Source: Microbacterium esteraromaticum (GTDB taxonomy: Bacteria; Actinomycetota; Actinomycetes; Actinomycetales; Microbacteriaceae). From it: a stretch of 64,000 nucleotides of DNA. The notes beneath the pieces were generated by a model. That model searched no databases and was not told the origin of the DNA. It worked only from the letters and a program-made list of their open reading frames with translations. The stretch is from contig NZ_CP118100.1 of NCBI RefSeq assembly GCF_028747645.1, positions 1,984,001 through 2,048,000 of the forward strand, given 5' to 3'. Both the position numbers and the translations under genes were made by a program. Positions 38,639-48,036 of this stretch are shown here, piece by piece (the first letter of the stretch is position 1; the number at the start of each line of letters is the position of its first letter).

Positions 38639-40465
38639 GTGGCCCAGTTCGAAGTCCCCGCGATCATCCCCGCCGACCCCGAGGGGAACGTCTCCGATCT
38701 GCTCGCGCAGCGCGTGCAGAAGACGCCTCACCTCGCCCTGTTCGGCGTACCGGACGGCGACGGCTGGCGTGATGTCTCGGCGAAGGACTTCGAGACCGCG
38801 GTGATCGCCCTGGCCAAGGGTTTCGTCGCCGCCGGCGTGCAGCCCGGCGAGAAGGTCGGTTTCATCGCGCGCACCACCTACGAGTGGACGCTGATCGACT
38901 TCGCACTGTTCTACGCCGGTGCAGTGATGGTGCCGATCTACGAGACCAGCTCGCCTTCGCAGATCCAGTGGATCATGGAGGATTCCGGCGCAACCGCACT
39001 GATCGTCGAGTCACCCGAGCACTTCACCCGCGCCGACGAGGTGCGTGGCGACCTGCCGCTGGTGCGCGAGGTCTGGCAGATGCACCTCGGAGCCATCGAC
39101 ACCCTCACCGCGCAGGGCGCGGACATCGAGGATGCTGAGATCGAGCGTCGGCGCAACCTCGCCCGGGGCGAAGACATCGCGACGCTGATCTACACCTCCG
39201 GTTCAACAGGACGCCCCAAGGGCTGCGTGCTCACGCACAGCAACTTCGTCGAGCTCTCCCGCAACTCGGCCAAGGCCCTCGACGAGGTCGTCTCGATGCC
39301 CGGCGCCTCGACACTGCTGTTCATCACGACCGCTCACGTGTTCGCCCGCTTCATCTCGATCCTCGCCGTGCACTCCGGCGTGCGCACGGGCCACCAGCCC
39401 GACACGAAGCAGCTGCTGCCCGCGCTCGGGTCGTTCAAGCCCACCTTCCTGCTCGCCGTGCCGCGCGTGTTCGAGAAGGTGTACAACTCGGCCGAGCAGA
39501 AGGCCGAGGCCGGCGGCAAGGGCAAGATCTTCCGCGCCGCGGCCGCCGTGGCCGTCGAGCACTCCAAGCTGCTCGAAGAGGGCAAGAAGGTGCCGTTCGG
39601 GCTGCGGCTGAAGTTCGCCCTGTTCGACAAGCTCGTCTACAGCAAGCTGCGTGAGGCGATGGGCGGCAAGGTCAAGTACGCGGTGTCGGGCTCGGCTCCG
39701 CTGGGTCCGCGTCTCGGCCACTTCTTCCACAGCCTCGGCGTCGTGATCCTCGAAGGCTACGGTCTCACCGAGACCACCGCACCGGCGACCGTGAACCTTG
39801 CGCACAAGTCCAAGATCGGCACGGTCGGCCCTGCGCTGCCCGGCGTGGGCGTGCGTCTGGCCGAGGACGGCGAGATCGAGGTCAAGGGCGTCAACGTCTT
39901 CAAGGAGTACTGGAACAACCCCGAGGCCACCGCGGCGGCGTTCGATGACGGGTGGTTCCGCACCGGTGACCTGGGCAGCTTCGATTCCGAGGGCTTCCTG
40001 ACCATCACCGGCCGCAAGAAGGAGATCATCGTCACCGCCGGTGGCAAGAACGTCTCCCCCGCCGCGCTTGAGGACCCCATCCGTTCGAACCCGATCATCG
40101 GTCAGGTCGTGGTGCTGGGCGACAAGAAGCCGTTCATCTCGGCCCTCGTCACCCTCGACCCCGAGATGCTGCCGACCTGGCTGGCGAACAACGGGCTCCC
40201 CGCCGAGATGTCGCTCGCCGAGGCCAGCACGAATGCAGCGGTGCGCGAAGAAGTACAGCGCGCGATCGACCGCGCCAACAAAGCCGTGTCGCGCGCCGAG
40301 TCGGTGCGCAAGTTCACCATCCTGCCGACCGAGTGGACCGAGGCCAGCGGTCACCTCACGCCGAAGATGTCGATCAAGCGCAACGTCATCCTGACCGACT
40401 TCGCCGCCGACATCGCCGGGATCTACGACGAGCAGGTGCAGACCACGACCACGCCGCTGGGCTGA
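38639..40465 (+). CDS. Long-chain acyl-CoA synthetase (FadD15-like)
   Basis: Activates fatty acids to acyl-CoA through acyl-AMP; 608 residues, ANL superfamily. P-loop motif YTSGSTGRPKG, core GYGLTETTA, and hinge region TGDLGSFDSEGFLTITGRKKEIIVTAGGKNVSP, quoted by its ends TGDLG and GGKNV. Start chosen at GTG 38639, which has a GAAGGAG ribosome site 6 nt upstream; ATG 38603 is upstream of the likely transcription start. Same neighbourhood as fadD15 (Rv2187). Divergent from the PlsC-like gene, which would consume its product. Confidence 0.93.
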   Translation: MAQFEVPAIIPADPEGNVSDLLAQRVQKTPHLALFGVPDGDGWRDVSAKDFETAVIALAKGFVAAGVQPGEKVGFIARTTYEWTLIDFALFYAGAVMVPIYETSSPSQIQWIMEDSGATALIVESPEHFTRADEVRGDLPLVREVWQMHLGAIDTLTAQGADIEDAEIERRRNLARGEDIATLIYTSGSTGRPKGCVLTHSNFVELSRNSAKALDEVVSMPGASTLLFITTAHVFARFISILAVHSGVRTGHQPDTKQLLPALGSFKPTFLLAVPRVFEKVYNSAEQKAEAGGKGKIFRAAAAVAVEHSKLLEEGKKVPFGLRLKFALFDKLVYSKLREAMGGKVKYAVSGSAPLGPRLGHFFHSLGVVILEGYGLTETTAPATVNLAHKSKIGTVGPALPGVGVRLAEDGEIEVKGVNVFKEYWNNPEATAAAFDDGWFRTGDLGSFDSEGFLTITGRKKEIIVTAGGKNVSPAALEDPIRSNPIIGQVVVLGDKKPFISALVTLDPEMLPTWLANNGLPAEMSLAEASTNAAVREEVQRAIDRANKAVSRAESVRKFTILPTEWTEASGHLTPKMSIKRNVILTDFAADIAGIYDEQVQTTTTPLG

Positions 40466-40480
40466 TCAGCATCCGCAGAT

Positions 40481-40514
40481 GAGAAATGCCCCCGCAACCG
40501 CGGGGGCATTTCTC
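40481..40514. terminator. Bidirectional terminator between fadD and def
   Basis: Perfect 15-bp stem (GAGAAATGCCCCCGC and its complement) with an AACC loop, between two convergent genes. The A/T-rich outer stem makes it usable from both sides. Confidence 0.9.
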
Positions 40515-40549
40515 GTTCTCTCACCACATTTCGACTCGCTGGCGCTCGC

Positions 40550-41041
40550 TCAAAACCAGTCGCTCTCCCGCACCTGGCGCATGGCCAGCTTGCGGGTCTC
40601 TCCCTCGAGGCGGCTCAGGTACACCTTGCCGTCGAGGTGGTCGGTCTCATGCTGCAGGGCCTGGGCGAGCAGCCCCTCGCCCTCGAGCACAACGGGACGG
40701 CCGTCGAGGTCGATGCCCTCCACGCGGGCCCACGGGTAGCGCGGGGTGTCGTGCCAGAGTCCCGGCACCGACAGGCAGCCCTCACCGGTCGGCACCGCCT
40801 CGCCACGCACCTCGGTGAGCACCGGGTTGATGACGTAGCCGATGTCGCCGTCGATGTTGTAGCTGAAGGCGCGCAGCGCGAATCCGATCTGGTTGGCGGC
40901 CACGCCGGCGCGTCCGGGCAGCTCGACCGTGTCGAGCAGGTCGGCGATCAGTGACCGCACGCCGTCATCGATCTGCTCGATGGGTGCGCTCACGGTGCGC
41001 AGCACCGGGTCGCCGTACAGGCGGATCTCGCGGACGGTCAT
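40550..41041 (-). CDS. def: Peptide deformylase
   Basis: Metalloenzyme removing the formyl group from nascent proteins. 163 residues. Motifs GVAANQIG (Gly-rich box), EGCLSVPG (metal Cys) and QHETDHLDG (two metal His and catalytic Glu) are all present. The ATG overlaps the stop of the EspI-like ATPase by 1 nt (TGATG), so the pair is an operon. Confidence 0.96.
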   Translation of the reverse strand: MTVREIRLYGDPVLRTVSAPIEQIDDGVRSLIADLLDTVELPGRAGVAANQIGFALRAFSYNIDGDIGYVINPVLTEVRGEAVPTGEGCLSVPGLWHDTPRYPWARVEGIDLDGRPVVLEGEGLLAQALQHETDHLDGKVYLSRLEGETRKLAMRQVRESDWF

Positions 41042-42927
41042 CAGGCGCCCCGCGTCCGCAGGCCCTCGACGAGCACGGCGGCGACCTCGCGCGCAGCCTG
41101 GCGAGTAGCCGGCTGCAGGCTGGCGAAGTCGATCGGGCCACCACCGGCGATCTGGGGGTCGTAGGGGATGCGCAGCACGTGCGCGGCCCGCGTCGAGAAG
41201 TGCGATTCCAGCTCGCTCAGGCGCACCAGCGGCGCCCCGGGCGTGGACTGGTTCAGTACGACGATCGCGCGACGTGCCAGGTCGGCGTGCCCGTTCGTCT
41301 CGAGCCACGTCAGCGTCTCGGACGCCAGCCGCGCCTCGTCGACGCTGAGTCCCGAGACGATCACGAGCTGGTCGGCCAGGTCGAGCGTGGCGCCCATCAC
41401 CGCGTGAACGATCCCGGTACCGGAGTCGGTGAGCACGAGCGAGTAGTACTGGGCGGCGACGGTGGCAACGTCCCGGTAGTCGGAGTCGCCGAACGCCTCT
41501 GAGACACGCGGGTCGGCGTCTGAGGCGAGCACGTCCAGACGCGTGTGGTCCCGGGCGACCAGTGCAGAGATGTCGTGGTACCCGCGGATGTCGTGCTGGG
41601 CACGCACCAGGTCGCGCACCGATTTCGTGTGCCCACCCACGACGCGTTCTGCGAGCGTGCCGCGGTCGGGGTTCGCGTCAACGGCGATCACTCGGTCGTC
41701 ACGTGCATCGGCCAGTGCCATGCCCAGCAGGGCGGTCACGGTCGTCTTGCCCACGCCGCCCTTGCGGGACAGCACCGGTACGAACCGAGCGGTTCCTGGC
41801 ATCTGCGCGGAGATGCGCGCGTTCAGCTGTTTGCGCTCGCGCGCCTTGCGGCTGTCGCCGACGTTGATGCGCCCGCCGGAGAGGGTGTACAGCAGGTGGC
41901 TCCAGGTGCCCTCGGGCTCGGGCTTGGCGATGCGCGACGGCTCGAGCAGACGATCGGCGGTGAGCAGGTCGGCGCTCTCGCGGCTCGCCTCACCCAGGTC
42001 GTCGAGGCGCTTGGATGCCAGCGTGATGTCGGCCGCGGGGCGCGGCTCTTCGGATACCCGCGCCACGGCGGCCGCGGGCTGGGTGCCCGCTGCGCGATGT
42101 TCGTTCGCCACCGGTGTGTTCTCCTCTGCGGGGTCGACCGAGAGCGGCCGAGCGTCGTTCTGTGCGGGCGACGGGGTTGCTGTCACCCGCTGCGGGGTCA
42201 TGGCGTCGTGCAGTTGCGCCTTGGCGGCCGCCACGACCGATTCCAGGCGGGCGAGTTCGGAGGCATCCAGGTCATCCGCCCGGTCGGTGGAGTCGACGGC
42301 GGCCTCGGCGTCGTCGCTACCGGCATCGGTGTCGTCGTTGCCAGCTTCGTCATCGTTGCCCGCATCGTCGGCACCAGCATCCTCGTCGGCGTCGACGGTG
42401 TTCTCCGTCTCAGGTGCGCCTGCAGGCTGAGCGACGGCATCCACCTCGGTCTCGGCGCGCTCGGAGGCGTCCGTCTCTTCCTCGGCATCCATGTCGATCA
42501 CGATCTCCGCGGTCTCCGGAGCGGCGGGGCCGTCGACCGGAGCCTCGTCGATGCGGGCAGCCGATGCGTCCGCGCTCTCATCGGACACGACCGCATCGAC
42601 CTGCTCGGACGCCGGCGGCGCCAATTGCTCGGCGGGCAGCTCGATGACGATGTCGGGCGCCTGCTGCTCCATGCGCGCGACGGTGTCGGCGTCGGCGACG
42701 GCGGAGGTGTCGAGGATCAGCTCCGAGACGACCTCGGGCGTAGCGATCTCGCCATCGATGACCTCGTCGTCGACGAGATCGTCATCGTCCGCTCCCGTCG
42801 GCACCGAGACGCTCACCTGCGCGGTGGCACCGGGGAGCCCGATTCCGGCGATGTCGGACGACGGTGCGTCATCCAGCATTCCCAGGGAATCGTCCTCGGC
42901 GGGATCGACAGGGTTCTTCGGGGTCAC
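41041..42927 (-). CDS. MinD/ParA-like ATPase with long acidic N-terminus (EspI-like)
   Basis: 628 residues. The first ~240 are strikingly acidic and low in complexity (Asp/Glu/Ala-rich), with no predicted fold. The C-terminal ~260 form a SIMIBI ATPase with deviant Walker [12 protein letters not shown] at about 385-396, an AVDANPDRG switch segment, and a [13 protein letters not shown] stretch. The combination of [10 protein letters not shown] and DANPDxG resembles the ATPase end of EspI proteins of type VII secretion, but no ESX gene is present. Role unknown; it is coupled to def. GTG start with GGAG 8 nt upstream. Its possible -10 TAATCT (42968-42973) overlaps the pyc stop codon. Confidence 0.8.
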   Translation of the reverse strand: MTPKNPVDPAEDDSLGMLDDAPSSDIAGIGLPGATAQVSVSVPTGADDDDLVDDEVIDGEIATPEVVSELILDTSAVADADTVARMEQQAPDIVIELPAEQLAPPASEQVDAVVSDESADASAARIDEAPVDGPAAPETAEIVIDMDAEEETDASERAETEVDAVAQPAGAPETENTVDADEDAGADDAGNDDEAGNDDTDAGSDDAEAAVDSTDRADDLDASELARLESVVAAAKAQLHDAMTPQRVTATPSPAQNDARPLSVDPAEENTPVANEHRAAGTQPAAAVARVSEEPRPAADITLASKRLDDLGEASRESADLLTADRLLEPSRIAKPEPEGTWSHLLYTLSGGRINVGDSRKARERKQLNARISAQMPGTARFVPVLSRKGGVGKTTVTALLGMALADARDDRVIAVDANPDRGTLAERVVGGHTKSVRDLVRAQHDIRGYHDISALVARDHTRLDVLASDADPRVSEAFGDSDYRDVATVAAQYYSLVLTDSGTGIVHAVMGATLDLADQLVIVSGLSVDEARLASETLTWLETNGHADLARRAIVVLNQSTPGAPLVRLSELESHFSTRAAHVLRIPYDPQIAGGGPIDFASLQPATRQAAREVAAVLVEGLRTRGA

Positions 42928-42967
42928 GGTTCATCTCCAGGCTTCGGCGCGAAAATGCGCCCGCACA

Positions 42968-42973
42968 AGATTA
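42968..42973 (-). promoter_or_regulatory. Candidate -10 of the ATPase-def operon
   Basis: Minus-strand TAATCT overlapping the pyc TAA stop, about 41 nt before the GTG. Confidence 0.35.
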
Positions 42974-45900
42974 GTGCTCCGCACGTATGACGACCAAAAG
43001 ATCACCGGCGTCGACCTGCTGAGTCGAGGCGATCGCGAGCCGCTCCACGACGCCTCCGACGGGCGCGGTGATGGCCGCTTCCATCTTCATCGCCTCGATC
43101 GAGGCGACCGCATCGCCGGCCCGCACGACGGCGCCCTCTTCGACCTTCAGCGTCACTGCACCCGAGAAAGGAGCTGCGACCTGCCCGGGCTTGGACGTGT
43201 CGGCCTTCTCGACCTCGTGCGAGTCGACGGCCACGGACCGGTCGCGCACCGACACCGGCCGCAGCTGCCCGTTCAGTGTCGTCATCACGGTGCGCATGCC
43301 CTTGGCGTCGGCCTCGCCGATCGCCTCCAAGCCGACGTACAGGCGAACTCCGCGCTCGATGTCGACGGCGTGCTCCGCGCCAGGCACCAGCCCGTACAGG
43401 TAGTCACTGGTTTCGAGCGCCGACAGATCGCCGTACTCGTCACGGTTCTGCCGGAACGTCTTGGTCGGAACCGGGAACAGCAGTTCGTTGAGCATTCCGC
43501 GGCGCTGCTCGGCGGTGCCATCAAGTGCGGCCTGCTGCGTCTCGGTGAGCGGCGTGACGCGGGTCGTCGCCGCGCGTCCCGCGAGCACCTTGCTGCGGAA
43601 CGGCTCGGGCCAGCCGCCGGGCAGGTCGCCGAGCTCACCCGACATGAAGCCCACCACCGAGTCGGGGATGTCGTACTTCTCGGGGTTCGCCTCGAAGTCG
43701 GCGGGGTCGGCCTTCACCGCGGCGAGGTGCAGCGCCAGATCGCCGACCACCTTCGACGAGGGGGTGACCTTGGGCACACGGCCCAGGATGCGGTCGGCCG
43801 CGGCGTACATGTTCTCGATCAGCTCGAAATCATCGGCGAGGCCCAGTGCGATCGCCTGCTGCCGCAGGTTCGACAGCTGACCACCGGGGATCTCGTGGTG
43901 GTACACGCGGCCGGTGGGACCGGGCAGCCCCGACTCGAACGGGCGGTACAGGTGCCGGGTGGCCTCCCAGTACGGTTCCAGGTCGGATGCCGCCTGCAGG
44001 TCGATGCCGGTGTCGCGCTCGGTGTGAGCGAGCGCGGCGATCAGTGCCGACAGCGACGGTTGGCTGGTGGTTCCCGACATCGGCGCAGCGGCCGCGTCGA
44101 CAGCATCCGCTCCCGCGTCGCTGGCGGCCAGCAGGGTCGCCAGCTGTCCGCCGGCCGTGTCGTGCGTGTGCACGTGCACCGGCTGATCGAACCGCTCGCG
44201 CAGTGCGCGGACGAGCTTGCCGGCCGCCGCGGGGCGCAACAGGCCCGCCATGTCCTTGATGCCGATCACATGAGCGCCGGCGTCGACGATCTGCTCGGCA
44301 AGGCGCAGGTAGTAATCGAGCGTGTACAGCTCTTCAGCGGGGTCGAGCAGGTCGCCGGTGTAGCAGAGCGCCCCCTCGGCGACGGTGGTGCCGGAGGCAA
44401 GGACCGCGTCGATTGCCGGGCGCATCTGGGACACGTCGTTGAGCGCGTCGAAGATGCGGAAGATGTCGACGCCGGTCGCGGCCGCCTCACGCACGAACGC
44501 ATCGGTGACCTCGGTCGGGTACGGCGTGTAGCCGACGGTGTTGCGGCCACGCAGCAGCATCTGGATGTTGATGTTGGGCAGTGCCTCGCGCAGCGCAGCC
44601 AAGCGCTCCCAGGGGTCCTCCCCCAAGAAGCGCAGTGCGACGTCGTAGGTCGCACCGCCCCAGGCCTCGACCGACAGCAGTTGCGGGGTCATCCTGGCCA
44701 CATGGGGGGCCACGGCCACCAGATCACGGGTGCGCACGCGGGTGGCCAGCAGCGACTGGTGCGCGTCGCGGAAGGTCGTCTCGGTCACGGCGAGCAGCTG
44801 CTGGGCGCGCAGCGCAGCGGCGAACCCGGCCGGGCCGAGCTGCTGCAGCTGCTGTCGCGAACCCGACGGCGCCGGCGCGCTCAGATCGATCGCGGGCAGC
44901 TTCTGGGCGGGCGGTGTTGCCAAGGGGCTCTCGCCGTGCGGCTTGTTGACCGTGACGTCGACGAGCCAGTTGAGGATCTTGGTGCCGCGGTCCTTCGAGA
45001 CGCGGCCGCGCAGCAACTCGGGACGCTCGTCGATGAACGACGTCGACAGATCTCCGGCCGCGAAGGCCGGATCGTCGAGCACCGCCTGCAGGAAGGGGAT
45101 GTTCGTCGATACCCCGCGGATGCGGAACTCGGCCAGCGCACGGCGGGCCCGCGAGACGGCGCTCTCGAACGATCGGCCACGACAGGTGAGCTTCGAGAGC
45201 ATCGAGTCGAAGTACGGACTGATCTGCGCACCCGCGGCCGTGGTGCCACCGTCGAGCCGGATGCCCGCCCCGCCGGGCGAGCGGTAGGTGGTGATCTTGC
45301 CGGTGTCGGGGCGGAACCCCTGGGTCGGGTCCTCGGTGGTGATACGGCATTGCAGGGCGGCGCCGCGCAGGTGGATATCACTCTGCTCAAGATGCAGGTC
45401 GGCGAGAGTGGCGCCGTCAGCGATCTGCATCTGCGCGCGCACCAGGTCGACGTCGGTGACCTCCTCGGTGACCGTGTGCTCGACCTGGATGCGGGGGTTC
45501 ATCTCGATGAAGACGACCTCGCCGGCGCGCGGCCCCGCGGTCTCGAGCAGGAACTCGACGGTGCCGGCGTTCTGGTAGCCGATCGACTTCGCGAAGGCGA
45601 TGGCATGACGGTGCAGGTCGGCGCGGATGCTGTCGTCCAGGTTCGGTGCCGGGGCGATCTCGATCACCTTCTGATGCCGGCGCTGCACCGAGCAGTCGCG
45701 TTCGAACAGGTGCACGGTGCCGCCGTGCCCGTCGGCGAGGATCTGCACCTCGATGTGGCGGGGACGCAGCACGGCCTGTTCGAGGAACATGCGCGCGTCG
45801 CCGAAAGCGGCGCCGGCCTCGCGCATCGCCTCGGCCAGCGCCGGCGCCAGCTCGCCCTTGGTCTCGACGCGGCGCATGCCGCGGCCGCCACCACCGGCGA

Positions 45901-46378
45901 CGGCCTTGGCGAATAGCGGGAAGCCGATCTCGTCCGATTGCGCCACCAGCGCGTCGACATCATCGGATGCCTCGGTCGAGCGCAGCACGGGAACGCCGGC
46001 CTCGATCGCGTGCCGTTTAGCCTCGACCTTGTTGCCGGCCATCTCAAGCACCGCGGCCGGCGGACCGATGAAGGTGATGCCCGCGGCGGCCGCCTTCTCG
46101 GCCAGTTCCGGGTTCTCTGAGAGGAATCCGTAGCCCGGGTAGATGGCATCCGCACCGGCGTCGATCGCGACCTTGATGATCTCGTCGACGTCCAGGTACG
46201 CCTGAACCGGGTGGCCGCGTTCACCGATCTCGTACGCCTCGTCGGCCTTCAGACGGTGCAGGGATCCGCGATCCTCCCAGGGGAACACCGCGACGGTGCG
46301 CGCCCCTACCTCATATGCCGCACGGAATGCGCGAATCGCGATCTCGCCGCGATTGGCCACCAGGATCTTCTGAAACAT
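42971..46378 (-). CDS. pyc: Pyruvate carboxylase
   Basis: Biotin enzyme carboxylating pyruvate to oxaloacetate (anaplerosis). 1135 residues: biotin carboxylase domain (about 1-450, KILVANRGEIAIRAFR, ATP-grasp GGGGRGMRR), carboxyltransferase TIM barrel (about 530-800, with the FEGWGGATYD-like VEAWGGATYD metal site), PYC-OADA region, and the biotinyl domain near the C-terminus with the lysine in IEAMKMEA. ATG at 46378 has AGAGG upstream; GTG 46384 is an alternative. Divergent from the ParA gene. TAGTCT at 46446-46451 is a plausible -10. Confidence 0.97.
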   Translation of the reverse strand: MFQKILVANRGEIAIRAFRAAYEVGARTVAVFPWEDRGSLHRLKADEAYEIGERGHPVQAYLDVDEIIKVAIDAGADAIYPGYGFLSENPELAEKAAAAGITFIGPPAAVLEMAGNKVEAKRHAIEAGVPVLRSTEASDDVDALVAQSDEIGFPLFAKAVAGGGGRGMRRVETKGELAPALAEAMREAGAAFGDARMFLEQAVLRPRHIEVQILADGHGGTVHLFERDCSVQRRHQKVIEIAPAPNLDDSIRADLHRHAIAFAKSIGYQNAGTVEFLLETAGPRAGEVVFIEMNPRIQVEHTVTEEVTDVDLVRAQMQIADGATLADLHLEQSDIHLRGAALQCRITTEDPTQGFRPDTGKITTYRSPGGAGIRLDGGTTAAGAQISPYFDSMLSKLTCRGRSFESAVSRARRALAEFRIRGVSTNIPFLQAVLDDPAFAAGDLSTSFIDERPELLRGRVSKDRGTKILNWLVDVTVNKPHGESPLATPPAQKLPAIDLSAPAPSGSRQQLQQLGPAGFAAALRAQQLLAVTETTFRDAHQSLLATRVRTRDLVAVAPHVARMTPQLLSVEAWGGATYDVALRFLGEDPWERLAALREALPNINIQMLLRGRNTVGYTPYPTEVTDAFVREAAATGVDIFRIFDALNDVSQMRPAIDAVLASGTTVAEGALCYTGDLLDPAEELYTLDYYLRLAEQIVDAGAHVIGIKDMAGLLRPAAAGKLVRALRERFDQPVHVHTHDTAGGQLATLLAASDAGADAVDAAAAPMSGTTSQPSLSALIAALAHTERDTGIDLQAASDLEPYWEATRHLYRPFESGLPGPTGRVYHHEIPGGQLSNLRQQAIALGLADDFELIENMYAAADRILGRVPKVTPSSKVVGDLALHLAAVKADPADFEANPEKYDIPDSVVGFMSGELGDLPGGWPEPFRSKVLAGRAATTRVTPLTETQQAALDGTAEQRRGMLNELLFPVPTKTFRQNRDEYGDLSALETSDYLYGLVPGAEHAVDIERGVRLYVGLEAIGEADAKGMRTVMTTLNGQLRPVSVRDRSVAVDSHEVEKADTSKPGQVAAPFSGAVTLKVEEGAVVRAGDAVASIEAMKMEAAITAPVGGVVERLAIASTQQVDAGDLLVVIRAEH

Positions 46379-46445
46379 GCACACCTCTGGAGAGGTCGAA
46401 GCACGCAGCTTGTGTGCGCGCTGGGCGGGGGCTGAGTGTCAACCC

Positions 46446-46465
46446 AGACTAGGGCACGGTAACGT
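46446..46465. promoter_or_regulatory. Divergent pyc/ParA promoters
   Basis: Minus-strand TAGTCT (46446-46451) for pyc with a leader of about 60 nt. Plus-strand TAACGT (46460-46465) ends 7 nt before the ParA GTG, predicting a leaderless ParA message. Confidence 0.45.
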
Positions 46466-46472
46466 GTAGCTC

Positions 46473-47285
46473 GTGCACGTACTCAGCGTCAGCTCCCTCA
46501 AGGGAGGCGTAGGAAAGACGACCGTGACTCTCGGTCTGGCTTCCGCCGCCTTCGCCCGCGGTCTTCGTACCCTCGTGGTCGACCTCGACCCGCAGTCCGA
46601 CGTCTCCACGGGGATGGACATCCAGATCGCCGGGCGACTCAACATCGCCGACGTGCTGGCCAACCCCAAAGAGAAGGTGGTGCGCCAGGCGATCACCACC
46701 AGCGGTTGGGCGAAGGTGCACCCGGGCACGATCGATGTGCTCATCGGCAGCCCCTCTGCCATCAACTTCGACGGACCGCACCCCAGCGTGCGCGATGTCT
46801 GGAAGCTCGAAGAGGCACTTGCCGCTGTCGAGGGCGAATACGACCTCGTGCTCATCGACTGTGCTCCGTCGCTGAACGCGTTGACCCGCACGGCCTGGGC
46901 TGCCAGCGACCGCGTCATGGTGGTCACCGAGCCGGGCCTGTTCTCGGTCGCTGCCGCCGACCGCGCGCTGCGCGCGATCGAAGAGATCCGCCGTGGCCTC
47001 TCCCCCCGTCTGCAGCCCCTGGGCATCGTGGTCAACCGCGTGCGTCCGCAGTCGATCGAGCACCAGTTCCGCATCAAGGAACTGCGTGACATGTTCGGCC
47101 CCCTGGTGCTGAGCCCGCAGCTGCCCGAGCGCACGTCGCTGCAGCAGGCTCAGGGCGCGGCGAAGCCGCTGCACATCTGGCCGGGCGACTCGGCGCAGGA
47201 GCTGGCCGCCGACTTCGACCTGCTGCTGGACCGCATCATCCGCACCGGCCGCGTTGCCGTGCCCGAGAGCGGCTCGCAGGCGTAG
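46473..47285 (+). CDS. Orphan ParA-family ATPase
   Basis: 270 residues, complete ParA fold: Walker [11 protein letters not shown] at 9-18, switch LDPQSDVS, and LIDCAPSLN. No parB or scpAB gene is adjacent, so a segregation role cannot be assumed; such orphans also position other protein clusters. Start GTG set by the leaderless -10. It converges on a MerR gene with a 107-nt gap. Confidence 0.88.
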   Translation: MHVLSVSSLKGGVGKTTVTLGLASAAFARGLRTLVVDLDPQSDVSTGMDIQIAGRLNIADVLANPKEKVVRQAITTSGWAKVHPGTIDVLIGSPSAINFDGPHPSVRDVWKLEEALAAVEGEYDLVLIDCAPSLNALTRTAWAASDRVMVVTEPGLFSVAAADRALRAIEEIRRGLSPRLQPLGIVVNRVRPQSIEHQFRIKELRDMFGPLVLSPQLPERTSLQQAQGAAKPLHIWPGDSAQELAADFDLLLDRIIRTGRVAVPESGSQA

Positions 47286-47300
47286 AAACGCCGTCTTCTC

Positions 47301-47329
47301 TCTGCGGGGCGCGTTGCGCCCACCGCAGA
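47301..47329. terminator. Possible terminator between ParA and MerR genes
   Basis: Imperfect hairpin: TCTGCGG/CCGCAGA outer stem and GGCGC/GCGCC inner stem with a 2-nt bulge and GTT loop, 16 nt after the ParA stop. No U-tract. Confidence 0.45.
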
Positions 47330-47392
47330 AGGGCGCCTGCGCGCGGATGCGTGCAGAAGCCGATCAGCTTCGGATGGCTGATGCCCGGGGCG

Positions 47393-47938
47393 TTACGCCG
47401 TGCGCTTCTTGCGCCGTGCAGCTAGTTCGTCGACCGGGTCGGGCGCGGCCGTGTCGAGTTCGACCAGCGTGGACTCCACCTCGCGCAGCACCTTGCCGAC
47501 GGCGATGCCGAAGACGCCCTGGCCGCGGCTGACGAGGTCGATGACCTCGTCGTTCGACGTGCACAGGTACACCGATGCGCCATCGCTCATCAGGGTGGTT
47601 CCGGTGAGATCGCGGATGCCGGCGACGCGCAACTGCTCGACGGCGGTGCGGATCTGCTGCAGCGAGATGCCGGTGTCGAGCAGGCGCTTGACGAGCTTGA
47701 GCACGAGGATGTCGCGGAAGCCGTACATGCGCTGCGAGCCCGAGCCCGAGGCGCCGCGCACGGTCGGGACGACCAGCTCGGTGCGTGCCCAGTAGTCGAG
47801 CTGCCGGTACGTGATGCCGGCCGCACGGGCGGCGACCGCGCCTCGGTACCCTACGGCGTCATCCATGGCGGGAAGCCCGTCGGTGAAGAGGAGTTCGGTC
47901 ACGAACTGCGGGTCTTCCGCAAGCCCTTCCGCATCCAT
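47393..47938 (-). CDS. MerR-family regulator (Rv1830-like)
   Basis: 181 residues. N-terminal MerR winged helix (GYRGAVAARAAGITYRQLDYWARTELVVPTV; the GITYRQLDYW helix is the recognition region), then a helical linker and a C-terminal domain without metal-binding cysteines (only one Cys). It stands with a second MerR and garA as in the Rv1827-Rv1828-Rv1830 group. ATG at 47938 has an AGGAGGAG ribosome site; TAGCGT at 47967-47972 is a likely -10. Target genes unknown. Confidence 0.88.
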   Translation of the reverse strand: MDAEGLAEDPQFVTELLFTDGLPAMDDAVGYRGAVAARAAGITYRQLDYWARTELVVPTVRGASGSGSQRMYGFRDILVLKLVKRLLDTGISLQQIRTAVEQLRVAGIRDLTGTTLMSDGASVYLCTSNDEVIDLVSRGQGVFGIAVGKVLREVESTLVELDTAAPDPVDELAARRKKRTA

Positions 47939-47966
47939 CTCAGTCTCCTCCTGATCGACTACCTCA

Positions 47967-47972
47967 ACGCTA
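47967..47972 (-). promoter_or_regulatory. Candidate -10 of the Rv1830-like gene
   Basis: Minus-strand TAGCGT about 28 nt upstream of the ATG in a 98-nt gap; nothing else recognised in the gap. Confidence 0.4.
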
Positions 47973-48036
47973 GAGCAGACCCCCCGCTCCGGCAACGACA
48001 TCCGATGCAACGCGAAGGTGTGTCGCAACCTGTTCG

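Noticed and set aside
42491..45916. 1141-residue plus-strand open frame antisense to pyc
   Set aside because: Same reason; pyruvate carboxylase on the minus strand has all its domains.
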